Part shown: piece by piece, positions 9,705 to 18,367 of the stretch
Position numbering within the stretch: the stretch's first letter is position 1
How the letters are laid out: each line of letters opens with the position of its first letter
Source: Sphingomonas sp. Leaf343
Lineage (GTDB): Bacteria; Pseudomonadota; Alphaproteobacteria; Sphingomonadales; Sphingomonadaceae
Reading direction: 5' to 3'
Length of the DNA: 64,000 nt
NCBI RefSeq assembly: GCF_001423765.1
Contig: NZ_LMPG01000010.1
Coordinates: 249,220-313,219 of the forward strand
The notes under the pieces: model-generated
What the model saw: only the letters and a program-made list of their open reading frames with translations
The model's database searches: none
What the model was told of the DNA's origin: nothing
Position numbers and translations under genes: made by a program

Positions 9705-11153
9705 ATGGCCACGACCTACGACGCGAAACTCGGCCTCTATATCGGCGGCGAATGGCTCGGCACCGGGGGACGCGACACGCACGACGTCCTCAACCCCGCC
9801 ACCGGCGCGGGCCATGCGGCACTGCCGCTGGCGACCGCCGACGATCTCGACGCCGCGCTGGAGGCGACGCAGCGCGGCTTCGTGCTGTGGCGTGGCACCG
9901 CACCCGAGAAGCGCGCCGCCGTCCTTCAGAAGACCGCGCAACTGATCCGCGAGCGCGCCGACCACCTCGCGCGCATCGCCACGCTGGAACAGGGCAAGAT
10001 CCTGGCCGAAGCCAAGGGCGAGGCGCTGTTCGCCGCCGCGCTGCTCGATTTCCACGCTGGCGAGGCGTTGCGCATCTATGGCCGCGTACTGCCGCGTCCG
10101 GCGGGTACGCGCAGTCTGGTGCTGCACCAGCCGGTCGGCCCGGTCGCGGCGTTCTGCGCGTGGAACTTCCCGATCATGAACGTCGTGCGCAAGATCGCTC
10201 CCGCGATCGCGGCGGGCTGTTCGATCATCATCAAGCCCAGCGAGGAGACGGCGGGAAGCGCGGTCGAGGTGCTGCGCTGTTTTCAGGATGCCGGCCTGCC
10301 CGGCGATGTCGCGCAGTGCGTGTTCGGCGTGCCAGACATGGTGTCGCGCCAGCTGCTCGCCTCGCCGATCACGCGCAAGCTGAGCTTCACCGGCTCGGTC
10401 CCGGTCGGCAAGCACCTGATGAAGCTGGCCGCCGACACGATGATGAAGACGACGATGGAACTCGGCGGCCACGGACCCGTGCTGGTGTTCGACGATTGCG
10501 ATCTCGACAAGACGCTCGACACGCTGGTGGCCCACAAGTTCAGGAACGCCGGACAGGTCTGCATCGCGCCGACCCGCTTCCACGTGCAGGAGGGCATCTA
10601 CGACGCCTTCGCCGCCGGCTTCGCGGAGCGCACCCGCGCCTTGAAGATCGGCGACGGACTCGACTCGGGGACGCAGATGGGGCCGATGGCCAATCCGCGC
10701 CGTCCGGAGGCGATCGGCGAACTCGTCGAGGATGCCCGGCGTCACGGTGCGAAGCTGCTCGCGGGTGGCGAGCGCGGTGGAGAAGCCGGGGGAGAAGGCG
10801 GGTTCTTCTTCCAGCCGACCGTGCTGGCCGACGTGCCGCTCGACGCCCGCGCGATGAACGACGAGCCGTTCGGCCCGATTGCGCTGCTGCGCCCCTTCGC
10901 GACGGTCGATGACGCGATCGAGCAGGCCAATCGCCTGCCCTTTGGCCTCGCCGCCTATTGCTTCACCGAGAATGGCCGTCGCCAGAACCTGCTCGGCGAC
11001 GCGATCGAGGCGGGGATGATCGCGATCAACAATGTCCGCCTGAGCTGGCCGGACAGCCCGTTTGGCGGCGTGAAGGATTCCGGCCACGGGTCGGAGGACG
11101 GCCCCGAGGGCGTGATGGCGCATCTCGTGACGAAGACGGTGCACATGATGTGA
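9705..11153 (+). CDS. NAD(P)-dependent aldehyde dehydrogenase (succinate-semialdehyde dehydrogenase-like)
   Basis: This 482-residue enzyme oxidises an aldehyde to its acid. Visible catalytic features are WNFP at 153-156, the cofactor-binding K177 in IIKPSEE, the FTGS motif near 229, the general base E252 in MELGG, and the nucleophile C286 in NAGQVC. The domain pattern is closest to GabD/NAD-dependent succinate-semialdehyde dehydrogenases, but the substrate cannot be read from sequence. A glycine- and glutamate-rich insert (GGERGGEAGGEGG) near residue 360 looks like a loop expansion. It is a single-gene unit. Confidence 0.88.
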   Translation: MATTYDAKLGLYIGGEWLGTGGRDTHDVLNPATGAGHAALPLATADDLDAALEATQRGFVLWRGTAPEKRAAVLQKTAQLIRERADHLARIATLEQGKILAEAKGEALFAAALLDFHAGEALRIYGRVLPRPAGTRSLVLHQPVGPVAAFCAWNFPIMNVVRKIAPAIAAGCSIIIKPSEETAGSAVEVLRCFQDAGLPGDVAQCVFGVPDMVSRQLLASPITRKLSFTGSVPVGKHLMKLAADTMMKTTMELGGHGPVLVFDDCDLDKTLDTLVAHKFRNAGQVCIAPTRFHVQEGIYDAFAAGFAERTRALKIGDGLDSGTQMGPMANPRRPEAIGELVEDARRHGAKLLAGGERGGEAGGEGGFFFQPTVLADVPLDARAMNDEPFGPIALLRPFATVDDAIEQANRLPFGLAAYCFTENGRRQNLLGDAIEAGMIAINNVRLSWPDSPFGGVKDSGHGSEDGPEGVMAHLVTKTVHMM

Positions 11154-11220
11154 CGGTGCCCGCTCCGCCCCCTTCGGGGGTCGTTGCGACATAGCTCCGT
11201 TGCCGGTCACCAAACCGCCG

Positions 11221-11238
11221 CCCCGGCCTTCGCCGGGG
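11221..11238. repeat. Short GC-rich hairpin repeat
   Basis: A 7-base perfect stem (CCCCGGC / GCCGGGG) closes on a 4-base CTTC loop. It lies between the convergent aldehyde dehydrogenase and metallo-hydrolase genes. A weaker C5/G5 hairpin is just upstream at 11168-11180. A related hairpin is seen at 41359-41382. It could act as a bidirectional terminator, although no T-tract follows. Confidence 0.5.
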
Positions 11239-11291
11239 TGGCGGAAGAGGGTTTCGCAACGCCCCCCCGACGGCACGGGGGCGGAAGCGGA

Positions 11292-12140
11292 TCAGCGCGG
11301 CTTCTTCGATCCTGCCAGCGCCGCAAATTCCGTCGCGTCGTGCGCGCAGAACATCCGCACCTGCCCGGCATGCTCCACCGACAGCGCCCGCACTCGCGCC
11401 TGATTGGCGATGCGCGCGGCCGCGTCGACCTGCATCAGCCGCTGGTACCCGCACAGGCCGGGCGGGCAGGACCGCACCTCCGCTCCGACCTCGCCGTGAT
11501 GGAAATAGGCGTCGGCGGCATAGAACAGCCAGCGTCCGTCCTCTTCCTGCACGGCGACGCCGGCATGACCCCACGTATGCCCGGCCAACGGCACCAGCAG
11601 GATTTCGGGCGGCAGTCCCTCCAGGTCGCGAACCGCATCGAACCCGAGCCACCGTTCGCCGCCACCCGGCGGATAGAGCGACCAGTGTTCGGCCTCGTCC
11701 CATTGCTGCGGCCGATAGCGTTTGCGCGATACGAACGCGCCACCCTTGCGCTGGTCCGCAACCTCCTTCTCGCGTGCGGTGACGTGGATGCGGGCGTTCG
11801 GGAAATCCTCGATGCCGCCCGCATGGTCGAAATCGAGATGGCTGACGACGATGTGCCGCACGTCGAGCGGATCAAAACCGAGCGCCTTCACCTGTGCCAT
11901 CGCCGTCTCTTCTCGTCGTAGCTGCGGGCGGTTCAGCGTCAGGAAGAAGTCCGACAGGCGGTCATGCGGCCGCGCCACATCCTTCGTCCCGAACCCGGTA
12001 TCGACCAGCACCAGCCCGGCGTCGCTCTCGATCAAGAGGCAATGGCAGACGAGATGGGCCGCCGCCTCGCCGCTCTGCCCGTCGAACAATCGCCCACCCG
12101 GCGGGCAGCAGGTGCCGCAGTTCAGATGATGGATCCTCAT
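11292..12140 (-). CDS. Metallo-beta-lactamase fold hydrolase, AHL-lactonase-like
   Basis: This 282-residue protein carries the dinuclear zinc motif HLDFDH at residues 101-106, followed by GHTWGH near 200, an aspartate in YAADAYF near 220, and a late histidine in FCAHD. This arrangement matches the lactonase-like branch that includes N-acyl homoserine lactonases (AiiA/AttM type). Substrate is not certain. The N-terminus has an unusual cluster of cysteines (CGTCCPPGG) and no signal peptide. Its ATG follows the stop of a 45-residue membrane peptide, and that stop overlaps an AGGAGG ribosome site, so translation is coupled. Confidence 0.82.
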   Translation of the reverse strand: MRIHHLNCGTCCPPGGRLFDGQSGEAAAHLVCHCLLIESDAGLVLVDTGFGTKDVARPHDRLSDFFLTLNRPQLRREETAMAQVKALGFDPLDVRHIVVSHLDFDHAGGIEDFPNARIHVTAREKEVADQRKGGAFVSRKRYRPQQWDEAEHWSLYPPGGGERWLGFDAVRDLEGLPPEILLVPLAGHTWGHAGVAVQEEDGRWLFYAADAYFHHGEVGAEVRSCPPGLCGYQRLMQVDAAARIANQARVRALSVEHAGQVRMFCAHDATEFAALAGSKKPR

Positions 12141-12149
12141 GCGCTCCTC

Positions 12150-12287
12150 CTATGCCAGCCGTTGCCGGGTGCGCGCTGTCAGCTTCGGCTCCCGCCGCGC
12201 CCAATACGCCCATGCGATCGTTCCGCCGGCCGCTGCCAGCAACAGGGTCGCCGCCACTCCGGTCGATCGCCTCGTCTCCTCGCTCAT
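12150..12287 (-). CDS. Small single-span membrane peptide (45 residues), unrecognised
   Basis: This short frame reads MSEETRRSTGVAATLLLAAAG and on, giving a polar positively charged N-terminus, one hydrophobic segment at about residues 11-29, and a basic tail with ARREPKLTARTRQR. By the positive-inside rule the tail would be cytoplasmic. An ATG with GGAG eight bases upstream starts it. Its TAG stop is part of the AGGAGG site of the lactonase-like gene 10 bases downstream, which argues that it is a real, coupled gene. No family was recognised. It could anchor or chaperone its neighbour, or be unrelated. Confidence 0.62.
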   Translation of the reverse strand: MSEETRRSTGVAATLLLAAAGGTIAWAYWARREPKLTARTRQRLA

Positions 12288-12466
12288 CGCCCGTTCTCCC
12301 ATCGGTCGTTATCCGTCCGTACAACGCCGCGAGCGTCTCCCGGGGAGCGGTGATTGACGCATGTTATTGAGAAACTTGGAGATTGTTCTGGTTCGACAAC
12401 AAACCGGACGGGATGTGAACCGTTACGTCAGCGGCGCGATCGCCATAACCGATAGCGAGGCTCACG
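12288..12466. other. Divergent intergenic region before manganese catalase
   Basis: These 179 bases separate the leftward membrane peptide gene from the rightward catalase gene. It is AT-richer than its surroundings around 12361-12400 and probably holds the catalase promoter. A general-stress GGAAC-type element was looked for and no clear copy was seen. Confidence 0.4.
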
Positions 12467-13321
12467 ATGTATTATCACGACAAACGGCTCCAATACCCGG
12501 TTCAGGTGACGGAGCCCGATCCCGCCTTCGCGCGGATGCTGCAACAGGCGATCGGCGGTGTCGAAGGCGAAATCCGCGTGTGCATGCAGTATTTCTTCCA
12601 GGCGTGGGGCAATCGCGCGCCGACCACCAAATATCGCGACATGCTGCTGAACACGGCGACCGAGGAGATCGGCCATATCGAGATGCTGGCGACCGCCGTC
12701 GCGCTCAATCTGGAAAAGGCCCCTGCCAAGTTGCAGGAAGAAGGCGTCAAGGACGGCATCGTCGGCGCGGTGATGGGCGGCGAGAACCCGCGGCATAAGA
12801 TCGAAGGGCTGATCCACAAGAACCTGCTGTCCGGCGGGCTGGCGGCGATGCCGGTGGATTCGGACGGCGTGCCGTTCAACATGAGCCACATCTACGCCAG
12901 CGGCAACGTCGCCGCCGACATGTACTGCAACGTCGCGGCGGAAAGCACCGGGCGCGTGCTGGCGGTGCGGCTGTTCAACGCCGCGCATGACGAGGGCATG
13001 AAGAAGATGCTCCACTACATGATCGCACGCGACACGATGCACCAGCAGCAATGGCTGGCGGTGATCGAGGAACTCGGCGCCGAGCCGAACAACCTGCCGA
13101 TCCCCAACAGCTTCCCGCAGGACATGGAGGATCAGCAGAACAATTATAATTTCTACGTAACGTCGCTGGACGGCAGCTTCCCGGAGGGGCGCTGGACGCA
13201 GGGTCCGACGCCGGACGGCAAGGGCGAGTTCACGGTGTTCCGCAACGAACCGCTGGGCGAGGAACCGGTTCTCGGGCCGGCACGCCCCGACAGCGGGGCG
13301 CAGGCGCAGCAGATCGGCTGA
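12467..13321 (+). CDS. Manganese catalase
   Basis: This 284-residue enzyme breaks down hydrogen peroxide with a dimanganese centre. The four-helix-bundle ligands are visible: E35 in GVEGEIRV, the EEIGH motif at 66-70, a glutamate in NVAAESTGR near 151, and a histidine in FNAAHDEGM near 175. It also keeps the family segments MQYFFQAWGNR and MHQQQWLAVIEEL. Length is normal for the family, and there is no export signal. The gene stands alone, divergent from the small membrane gene and ending at a strong hairpin. It is likely to serve stress or stationary-phase protection. Confidence 0.95.
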   Translation: MYYHDKRLQYPVQVTEPDPAFARMLQQAIGGVEGEIRVCMQYFFQAWGNRAPTTKYRDMLLNTATEEIGHIEMLATAVALNLEKAPAKLQEEGVKDGIVGAVMGGENPRHKIEGLIHKNLLSGGLAAMPVDSDGVPFNMSHIYASGNVAADMYCNVAAESTGRVLAVRLFNAAHDEGMKKMLHYMIARDTMHQQQWLAVIEELGAEPNNLPIPNSFPQDMEDQQNNYNFYVTSLDGSFPEGRWTQGPTPDGKGEFTVFRNEPLGEEPVLGPARPDSGAQAQQIG

Positions 13322-13363
13322 CCGACGCCCGGTGTCGTTTCACGACATCGAACGTCGCGATGA

Positions 13364-13394
13364 ACCGGGCTCCCGCATCAGGCGGGAGCCCGGT
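13364..13394. terminator. Hairpin terminator between manganese catalase and DUF1467
   Basis: A 13-base perfect inverted repeat (ACCGGGCTCCCGC and its complement) closes on a 5-base loop. It lies between two convergent genes, one ending at 13321 and the other at 13396. There is no T-run on either side, so it may block transcription without being a classical intrinsic terminator. Confidence 0.7.
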
Positions 13395-13395
13395 C

Positions 13396-13680
13396 TCACC
13401 GGGCCCGGTCGGCTTCGATCCGGCCGGCGATGTCCATCGTTTGCGGCGTGATCCAGCCATAATGATAGTTGAGCTGGAACAGCGTGAACAGCACCGTCGC
13501 GACCACCGTCACCCACAGCACCACTCGCCCGAGCCGGAATTCGTGCGGTGCGCTTTCGGCCTGGCCGGGGATGTATTCCCCCCCGGCCTCGTGCGTGGTC
13601 CGTACGCCGAACGGCAGGACGAGGAACACGCTGAACGCCCAGAACAGGATGTAGATCGCAAGGGCGGACGTCCAGCGCAT
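13396..13680 (-). CDS. DUF1467 family membrane protein
   Basis: This 94-residue protein has two clear transmembrane segments, at about residues 6-24 and 52-72, with a short polar loop containing RTTHEAG. It matches the small alphaproteobacterial DUF1467 family, which has no settled function. It starts 4 bases after the ribonuclease J stop and is the last gene of the long nuo-birA-coaX-rnj unit. The same linkage is common in sphingomonads. Confidence 0.85.
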   Translation of the reverse strand: MRWTSALAIYILFWAFSVFLVLPFGVRTTHEAGGEYIPGQAESAPHEFRLGRVVLWVTVVATVLFTLFQLNYHYGWITPQTMDIAGRIEADRAR

Positions 13681-13684
13681 CAGG

Positions 13685-15322
13685 TCAGGCCTCGATCACC
13701 AGCACGTCGACGATCGGCTTCTTGCCCGTCCAGCGCGTGGCGACGCGGCGCACGGAGAGGCGCACGTCCTCGCGCATCCGGTCCATGCCGCGGCGGTTCC
13801 CCCTGGCGGCATCGGCGGCGGCCTCGACCGCGTCGGCGATGAACGCCTCGCGCTCGTCCTCGACCGGCACGCCCTGCAGCTTGACCTGCGGCATGCCAAG
13901 CAGGCGACCGCCCTGCCCCACCGCGACCGCGACGGAGATCTGGCCGTGCAGCGCGATGCGGCGACGCTCGTTGATCGTCGACCCGTCCGACGGCAGGATC
14001 ACGTCGCCGTCCAGCACCAGCCGGCCGACCGTCGCATGCCCGACCTTCTTGGCCGCGCCCGGCCGCAGCCGCACGATATCGCCGTCCGCCTGCACGATCG
14101 CCTGCGGCACGCCTTCGGCCATGCCGAAGCGGGCATGTTCCATCATGTGGCGCATCTCGCCGTGGACTGGGATCAGCACCTCGGGCCGGATCCAGTCGTA
14201 CATCCGCTTCAGCTCGGGCCGGCCGGGATGGCCGGAGACGTGGACGTGCGCCTGACGCTCGGTCACCATCTCCACGCCCTTGGCGGCGAGCTGGTTCTGG
14301 ATGCGACCGATCGCGACCTCGTTGCCGGGGATCTGCTTGGACGAGAAGATCACGGTGTCGCCAGCGTCCAGCTTGATCGTGTGGTCGTTGTTCGCCACCC
14401 GCGCCAGTGCCGCGCGCGGCTCGCCCTGACCGCCGGTCGCGACGATCAGCACCTTGTTGCGTGGCAGCCTCATCGCCGTCTCGGGATCGACCGTCTCCGG
14501 GAAATCCTTGAAGTAGCCGCACGCGCGGCCGACCTTCAGGATGCGGTCGAGCGAACGTCCGGTGACGCACAGCTTGCGCCCCGTCTCGCGCGCGACCTCG
14601 CCCAGCGTCACCAGCCGCGCGGCGTTCGACGCGAAGGTGGTGACGAGGATGCGCCCGGGCGCCTTGGCGGCGGTTTCCGCGATCCCCTGACGCACGCTCG
14701 CTTCCGAACCCGACGCCTCCAGATTGAAGACGTTGGTCGAATCGCACACCAGCACATCGACACCCTTGTCGCCGATCGCGGCGAGCTGCTTCGGGTCGAA
14801 CGGCGTCCCGATCAACGGCGTCGAGTCCAGCTTCCAGTCGCCGGTGTGGAACACCGTGCCCTCCGGCGTCTCGATCAGCAGCGCCGAGGATTCCGGGATC
14901 GAGTGCGACAGCGGCACGAACGTCACGCCGAAGCCGCCGACATCGAAACGCCGGCTCGGCTCCATGATCTTCAGCTTGACGCGGTCGGCGATGCCTTCCT
15001 CGTCCAGCTTGCCGCGGATCAGCCCGGCGGTGAACTGCGTCGCATAGAGCGGCACGCCGAGATCCTCGGCCAGATAGGGCAGCGCGCCGATATGGTCCTC
15101 ATGCCCGTGCGTCAGGACGATGCCGACCAGATCGTCGATCCGGTCCTCGATGAATTGCAGGTCCGGCAGGATCACGTCGATGCCCGGATAGGCCGGGTCC
15201 GCGAAGGTGATGCCGCAATCGACCATCAACCATTTGCCGCGACAACCATAAAGGTTGACGTTCATGCCGATCTCGCCGGAGCCGCCGAGCGCACAGAAAA
15301 GCAGTTCGTTCTTCGGAGTCAT
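13685..15322 (-). CDS. rnj: Ribonuclease J
   Basis: This 545-residue protein is a beta-CASP metallo-ribonuclease that acts in mRNA decay and rRNA 5-prime maturation as a 5-prime exonuclease and endonuclease. The zinc-binding HGHEDH is at residues 72-77, with LSHSIPES near 138, HTGDWKLD near 160, and the beta-CASP segments DSTNVF, TFASN and a HVSGHPGRPELKRMYDW block. The C-terminal domain is shorter than in Bacillus but complete for alphaproteobacterial enzymes. It follows coaX after 52 bases in the post-nuo cluster. Confidence 0.95.
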   Translation of the reverse strand: MTPKNELLFCALGGSGEIGMNVNLYGCRGKWLMVDCGITFADPAYPGIDVILPDLQFIEDRIDDLVGIVLTHGHEDHIGALPYLAEDLGVPLYATQFTAGLIRGKLDEEGIADRVKLKIMEPSRRFDVGGFGVTFVPLSHSIPESSALLIETPEGTVFHTGDWKLDSTPLIGTPFDPKQLAAIGDKGVDVLVCDSTNVFNLEASGSEASVRQGIAETAAKAPGRILVTTFASNAARLVTLGEVARETGRKLCVTGRSLDRILKVGRACGYFKDFPETVDPETAMRLPRNKVLIVATGGQGEPRAALARVANNDHTIKLDAGDTVIFSSKQIPGNEVAIGRIQNQLAAKGVEMVTERQAHVHVSGHPGRPELKRMYDWIRPEVLIPVHGEMRHMMEHARFGMAEGVPQAIVQADGDIVRLRPGAAKKVGHATVGRLVLDGDVILPSDGSTINERRRIALHGQISVAVAVGQGGRLLGMPQVKLQGVPVEDEREAFIADAVEAAADAARGNRRGMDRMREDVRLSVRRVATRWTGKKPIVDVLVIEA

Positions 15323-15374
15323 TCAATACTTTCAAATAAGGGAGCGCCGGATGGTCGCCCGGCGCGGGCGTGGT

Positions 15375-16154
15375 TCAGCGGATATGGGCCTTATCCCACA
15401 TCATCGCCAGCCCCTGAATGGTCAGGTCGGGTTCGATCGCGTCGAACACGATCGTATGTTGCCTGAAAAGATCGGCCAGACCGCCCGTCGCGATGACCTT
15501 GACGGGCCGTCCGACCTCCGCCTTCAGGCGGGCGACCAGCCCCTCGATCATGGCGATATAGCCCCAATAGATGCCGATGTGCATCTGGTCGACGGTATTG
15601 CGGCCAACGACGCTGGCGGTCGCCGGCGCCTCGATCGCGATGCGCGGCAACTTGGCGGCGGCGGTGACCAGCGCGTCTAGCGACAGGTTGATGCCGGGCG
15701 CGATGATGCCCCCCTTGTACGCGCCGCTATAGTCGCTGACGTCGAACGTCGTCGCGGTGCCGAAGTCGATCACGATCAGGTCGCCCGCGTGCAACGCATG
15801 CGCGGCGATCGTGTTGACCGCGCGATCCGCCCCCAGCGATGCGGGTTCGTCGACGTCGATCGCGATGCCCCATTCGACCGGCGCACGACCGGCGATCAGC
15901 GCCTCCGTCCTGAAATACTTAGAGCTGAGCACCTGGAGGTTGTGGAGCGCGCGCGGCACGACGGTGGCGACGATCACCCCCTCCACGATGCTGCGGTCAT
16001 ATCCCTCCAGCGCCAGCAACTGGCTGAGCCACACGGCATATTCGTCGGCGGTGCGGCGCGGGTCGGTGGCGATGCGCCAGCGGGCACGGACGGTGCCATC
16101 CTCGACCAGCGCGAAGACCACGTTCGTGTTGCCGGCATCGATCGCGAGTAGCAT
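15375..16154 (-). CDS. coaX: Type III pantothenate kinase
   Basis: This 259-residue ASKHA-fold kinase phosphorylates pantothenate, the first step of coenzyme A synthesis. The phosphate-1 motif DAGNTN is at 6-11, GADR at 108-111, and DFGTATTFD at 130-138. These motifs and the length separate it from type I and II kinases. Type III enzymes need a monovalent cation and are not feedback-inhibited by CoA. The gene starts 9 bases after the birA stop and is clearly in the same unit. The CoA it supplies is used heavily by the acyl-CoA island further right. Confidence 0.96.
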   Translation of the reverse strand: MLLAIDAGNTNVVFALVEDGTVRARWRIATDPRRTADEYAVWLSQLLALEGYDRSIVEGVIVATVVPRALHNLQVLSSKYFRTEALIAGRAPVEWGIAIDVDEPASLGADRAVNTIAAHALHAGDLIVIDFGTATTFDVSDYSGAYKGGIIAPGINLSLDALVTAAAKLPRIAIEAPATASVVGRNTVDQMHIGIYWGYIAMIEGLVARLKAEVGRPVKVIATGGLADLFRQHTIVFDAIEPDLTIQGLAMMWDKAHIR

Positions 16155-16163
16155 GCCCGTCCT

Positions 16164-16922
16164 TCAGAGCAGGAAAACGTCGGCGGCGTGGATGACACGC
16201 CGTTCGCCCGACGCCAAGCGCAGCGTCAGTGCACCGTCGGGGTCGAGGCCGTCGAACAGCCCATCGATCACGATACCGTCCGCCAGCCGGGCGGTGAGTG
16301 CGGTGCCGACCGGATGCGCCCGTTCCAGCCACCGCGCGCGCACTGCGGCAATGCCCTCACCCCGCCACAGCCCGACCCAGCGTGCGAACGCCTCCGCCAG
16401 CACGTCGAGGAAGGCGGCCGGATCGACACCGACCCCGTGCGCCGCAAGGCTCGTCGTGGCACGATCCGGCAGATCGGGGTGATGCGCGAGGTTGACGCCG
16501 ATCCCGACGATCACCGCATCGTCCACACGGTCGAGCAGTATCCCGGACAGCTTGGCTCCATCGAGCAGCAGATCATTCGGCCATTTGAGCACCAACTCCC
16601 CCTCCCTTCGGGAGAGGGCGGGAGGCGCGGAGCGCCGGACGGGTGAGGGCGAAGCGCCGAGGAAGACCGCAACCGCTTCCTCCAGAGCCACCGCCGCGAC
16701 GAGCGCCAGCGTCGCCGCCTGAGGATCGCTTCCGCGCAACCGCACCAGCGTCGACGCATAGACGTTGCCCGGAGGCGACACCCACGCGCGACCCTGCCGC
16801 CCGCGTCCCGCCGTCTGGCGCTCGGCCCGGAGCCAGAACCCCTCCGCCGCACCCGCCTTCGCCAGCAGGACGAGGTCGGCGTTGGTCGACCCCGTCTCCG
16901 CAACCGTCCGGTGCTGCGTCAG
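16164..16922 (-). CDS. birA: Biotin--[acetyl-CoA-carboxylase] ligase
   Basis: This protein of about 252 residues attaches biotin to carboxylase carrier domains. It keeps ETGSTN at 9-14, the biotinyl-AMP loop GRGRQGR at 39-45, KWPNDLLLDGAKLSGILL at 113-130 and GIGVNL. There is no N-terminal DNA-binding domain, so it is an enzyme only. Two oddities are seen. No ATG, GTG or TTG lies in frame near the conserved start; the best start is a CTG at 16922 whose CTGA overlaps the nuoN stop. About 20 extra residues (near 89-109) sit just before LKWPND and are encoded by a two-hairpin repeat. Confidence 0.85.
   Translation of the reverse strand: MTQHRTVAETGSTNADLVLLAKAGAAEGFWLRAERQTAGRGRQGRAWVSPPGNVYASTLVRLRGSDPQAATLALVAAVALEEAVAVFLGASPSPVRRSAPPALSRREGELVLKWPNDLLLDGAKLSGILLDRVDDAVIVGIGVNLAHHPDLPDRATTSLAAHGVGVDPAAFLDVLAEAFARWVGLWRGEGIAAVRARWLERAHPVGTALTARLADGIVIDGLFDGLDPDGALTLRLASGERRVIHAADVFLL
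16595..16648 (+). repeat. Two-hairpin repeat, copy inside birA
   Basis: This stretch follows the pattern CCCTCCC-TTC-GGGAGAGGG, GGGA, second hairpin (GGCGC-GGA-GCGCC), then GGACGGGTGAGGG. It has the same layout and orientation as the intergenic copies at 32651-32707 and 50516-50571. Here it lies within the birA frame and is translated, on the opposite strand, into a Ser/Pro/Arg-rich segment. Confidence 0.8.
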
Positions 16923-18367
16923 AACAGCGCCCGCGCCGCAGCCATCGTCCAGCCACCCAGCAGCGGGATCGCGAAATAGCCGAGCGGCGAGACGAACACC
17001 GCCGCCACCGCGATCAGGCCGCCCTGCAACGCCTCGCCCTCGAAGCGCGGGAACGCCGTCACGGGTTCGTCGAAGTACATCGTCTTGACGACGCGCAGGT
17101 AATAATAGGCCCCGATCGTCGATGCCGCGATGCCCACCGCTGCCAGCGGGAACAGCCCCGCCGCGACCGCCGCATCGAACACCGCAAACTTGGCATAGAA
17201 CCCGAAGAGCGGCGGGATGCCGGCGAGCGAGAACATGAACATCGCCATCGCCGCGGCCAGCGCCGGCCGCGTCCGCGACATGCCCGACAGGCTGGCGATC
17301 GTCTCGACCGGCTGACCGTCCTCGTCGCGCATCTGCAACACGACGAGGAACGATCCCAGCGTCATCGCGACGTAGATCGTCATGTACGTCATTACGCCAG
17401 ATACGCCCGCAGGCGTACCCGCGGCGAGGCCGATCAGCGCGAAGCCGACATTGTTGATCGAGGAATAGGCCAGCAGCCGCTTGATGTTGGTCTGCCCGAT
17501 CGCCGCGACTGCGCCGAGCACGATCGATGCCAGTGCCGCGAAGATCACGATCTGGCGCCACTGGTCCGTCGCCGGCCCCATCGCCTCGATCGCGACGCGC
17601 ACCGCGAGACCCATCGCCGCGACCTTAGGCGCGGAGGCGAAGAACGCGGTCACCGGCGTCGGCGCACCCTCGTACACGTCGGGCGTCCACATGTGGAACG
17701 GCACCGCCGAGATCTTGAACGCGATGCCGGCGAACACGAACACCAGCCCGAACAGCAGGCCCATCGATCGCTGCCCGGCATAGGCCGCGGCGATGCCGTC
17801 GAACAGCGTAGTGCCCGAGAAGCCGTAGACGAGACTGATGCCGTACAACAGGATGCCGCTGGCGAGCGCGCCCAGCACGAAATACTTCAGCCCGGCCTCC
17901 GCCGAACGCGCATCGCGCCTCATGAAGCTGGCCAGCACGTAGGCGGCAAGGCTCTGCAACTCCAGACCGACATACAGCGTCAGCATGTCCGTCGCCGACA
18001 CCATCATGCCCATGCCCGCGGCCGAGAGCAGCATCAGCACCGGATATTCCGGCCGCAGATCGTCGCCGCTGGTACGCTGGAAGAAGCCCGGCGCCATCAG
18101 GATGGCGATGGCGGTGGCGATGTAGATCAGCACCTTGGAGAAGGCGGCGAACGCGTCGGCGCGGTACAGTCCGTCGAACGCAGACCCGCCGTTGCCGGCC
18201 GGACCCGTCAGGGCGATGCCCGCGCCCGCGAGGATCGCGACCGAGGCCCACGACACAAGGCGTGTCGAACCCAGCCCGCCCCACGCGGACACCAGCATCA
18301 AAATGATCGCACCGACGCCCAGCACCAGTTCGGGCAAGGTCATCGCGAGGTTGGCGGCGTAGCTCAT
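16919..18367 (-). CDS. nuoN: NADH-quinone oxidoreductase subunit N
   Basis: This 482-residue polytopic protein is one of three antiporter-like proton-pumping subunits of complex I. About 14 hydrophobic segments can be drawn. The conserved lysine in the FKISAVPFHMWTPDVYEGAPTPV block near residue 225 and the LLAYSSINNVG block near 300 mark it as NuoN. It is the last nuo gene. Its ATG overlaps the nuoM stop by one base, and its own stop overlaps the apparent start of birA. Confidence 0.97.
   Translation of the reverse strand: MSYAANLAMTLPELVLGVGAIILMLVSAWGGLGSTRLVSWASVAILAGAGIALTGPAGNGGSAFDGLYRADAFAAFSKVLIYIATAIAILMAPGFFQRTSGDDLRPEYPVLMLLSAAGMGMMVSATDMLTLYVGLELQSLAAYVLASFMRRDARSAEAGLKYFVLGALASGILLYGISLVYGFSGTTLFDGIAAAYAGQRSMGLLFGLVFVFAGIAFKISAVPFHMWTPDVYEGAPTPVTAFFASAPKVAAMGLAVRVAIEAMGPATDQWRQIVIFAALASIVLGAVAAIGQTNIKRLLAYSSINNVGFALIGLAAGTPAGVSGVMTYMTIYVAMTLGSFLVVLQMRDEDGQPVETIASLSGMSRTRPALAAAMAMFMFSLAGIPPLFGFYAKFAVFDAAVAAGLFPLAAVGIAASTIGAYYYLRVVKTMYFDEPVTAFPRFEGEALQGGLIAVAAVFVSPLGYFAIPLLGGWTMAAARALF

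Noticed and set aside
17000..17561. Extension of birA upstream into nuoN
   Set aside because: The open frame continues, but the extra residues are Gly/Arg/Asp-rich and out of frame with a conserved nuoN C-terminus; the BirA family starts near 16922.
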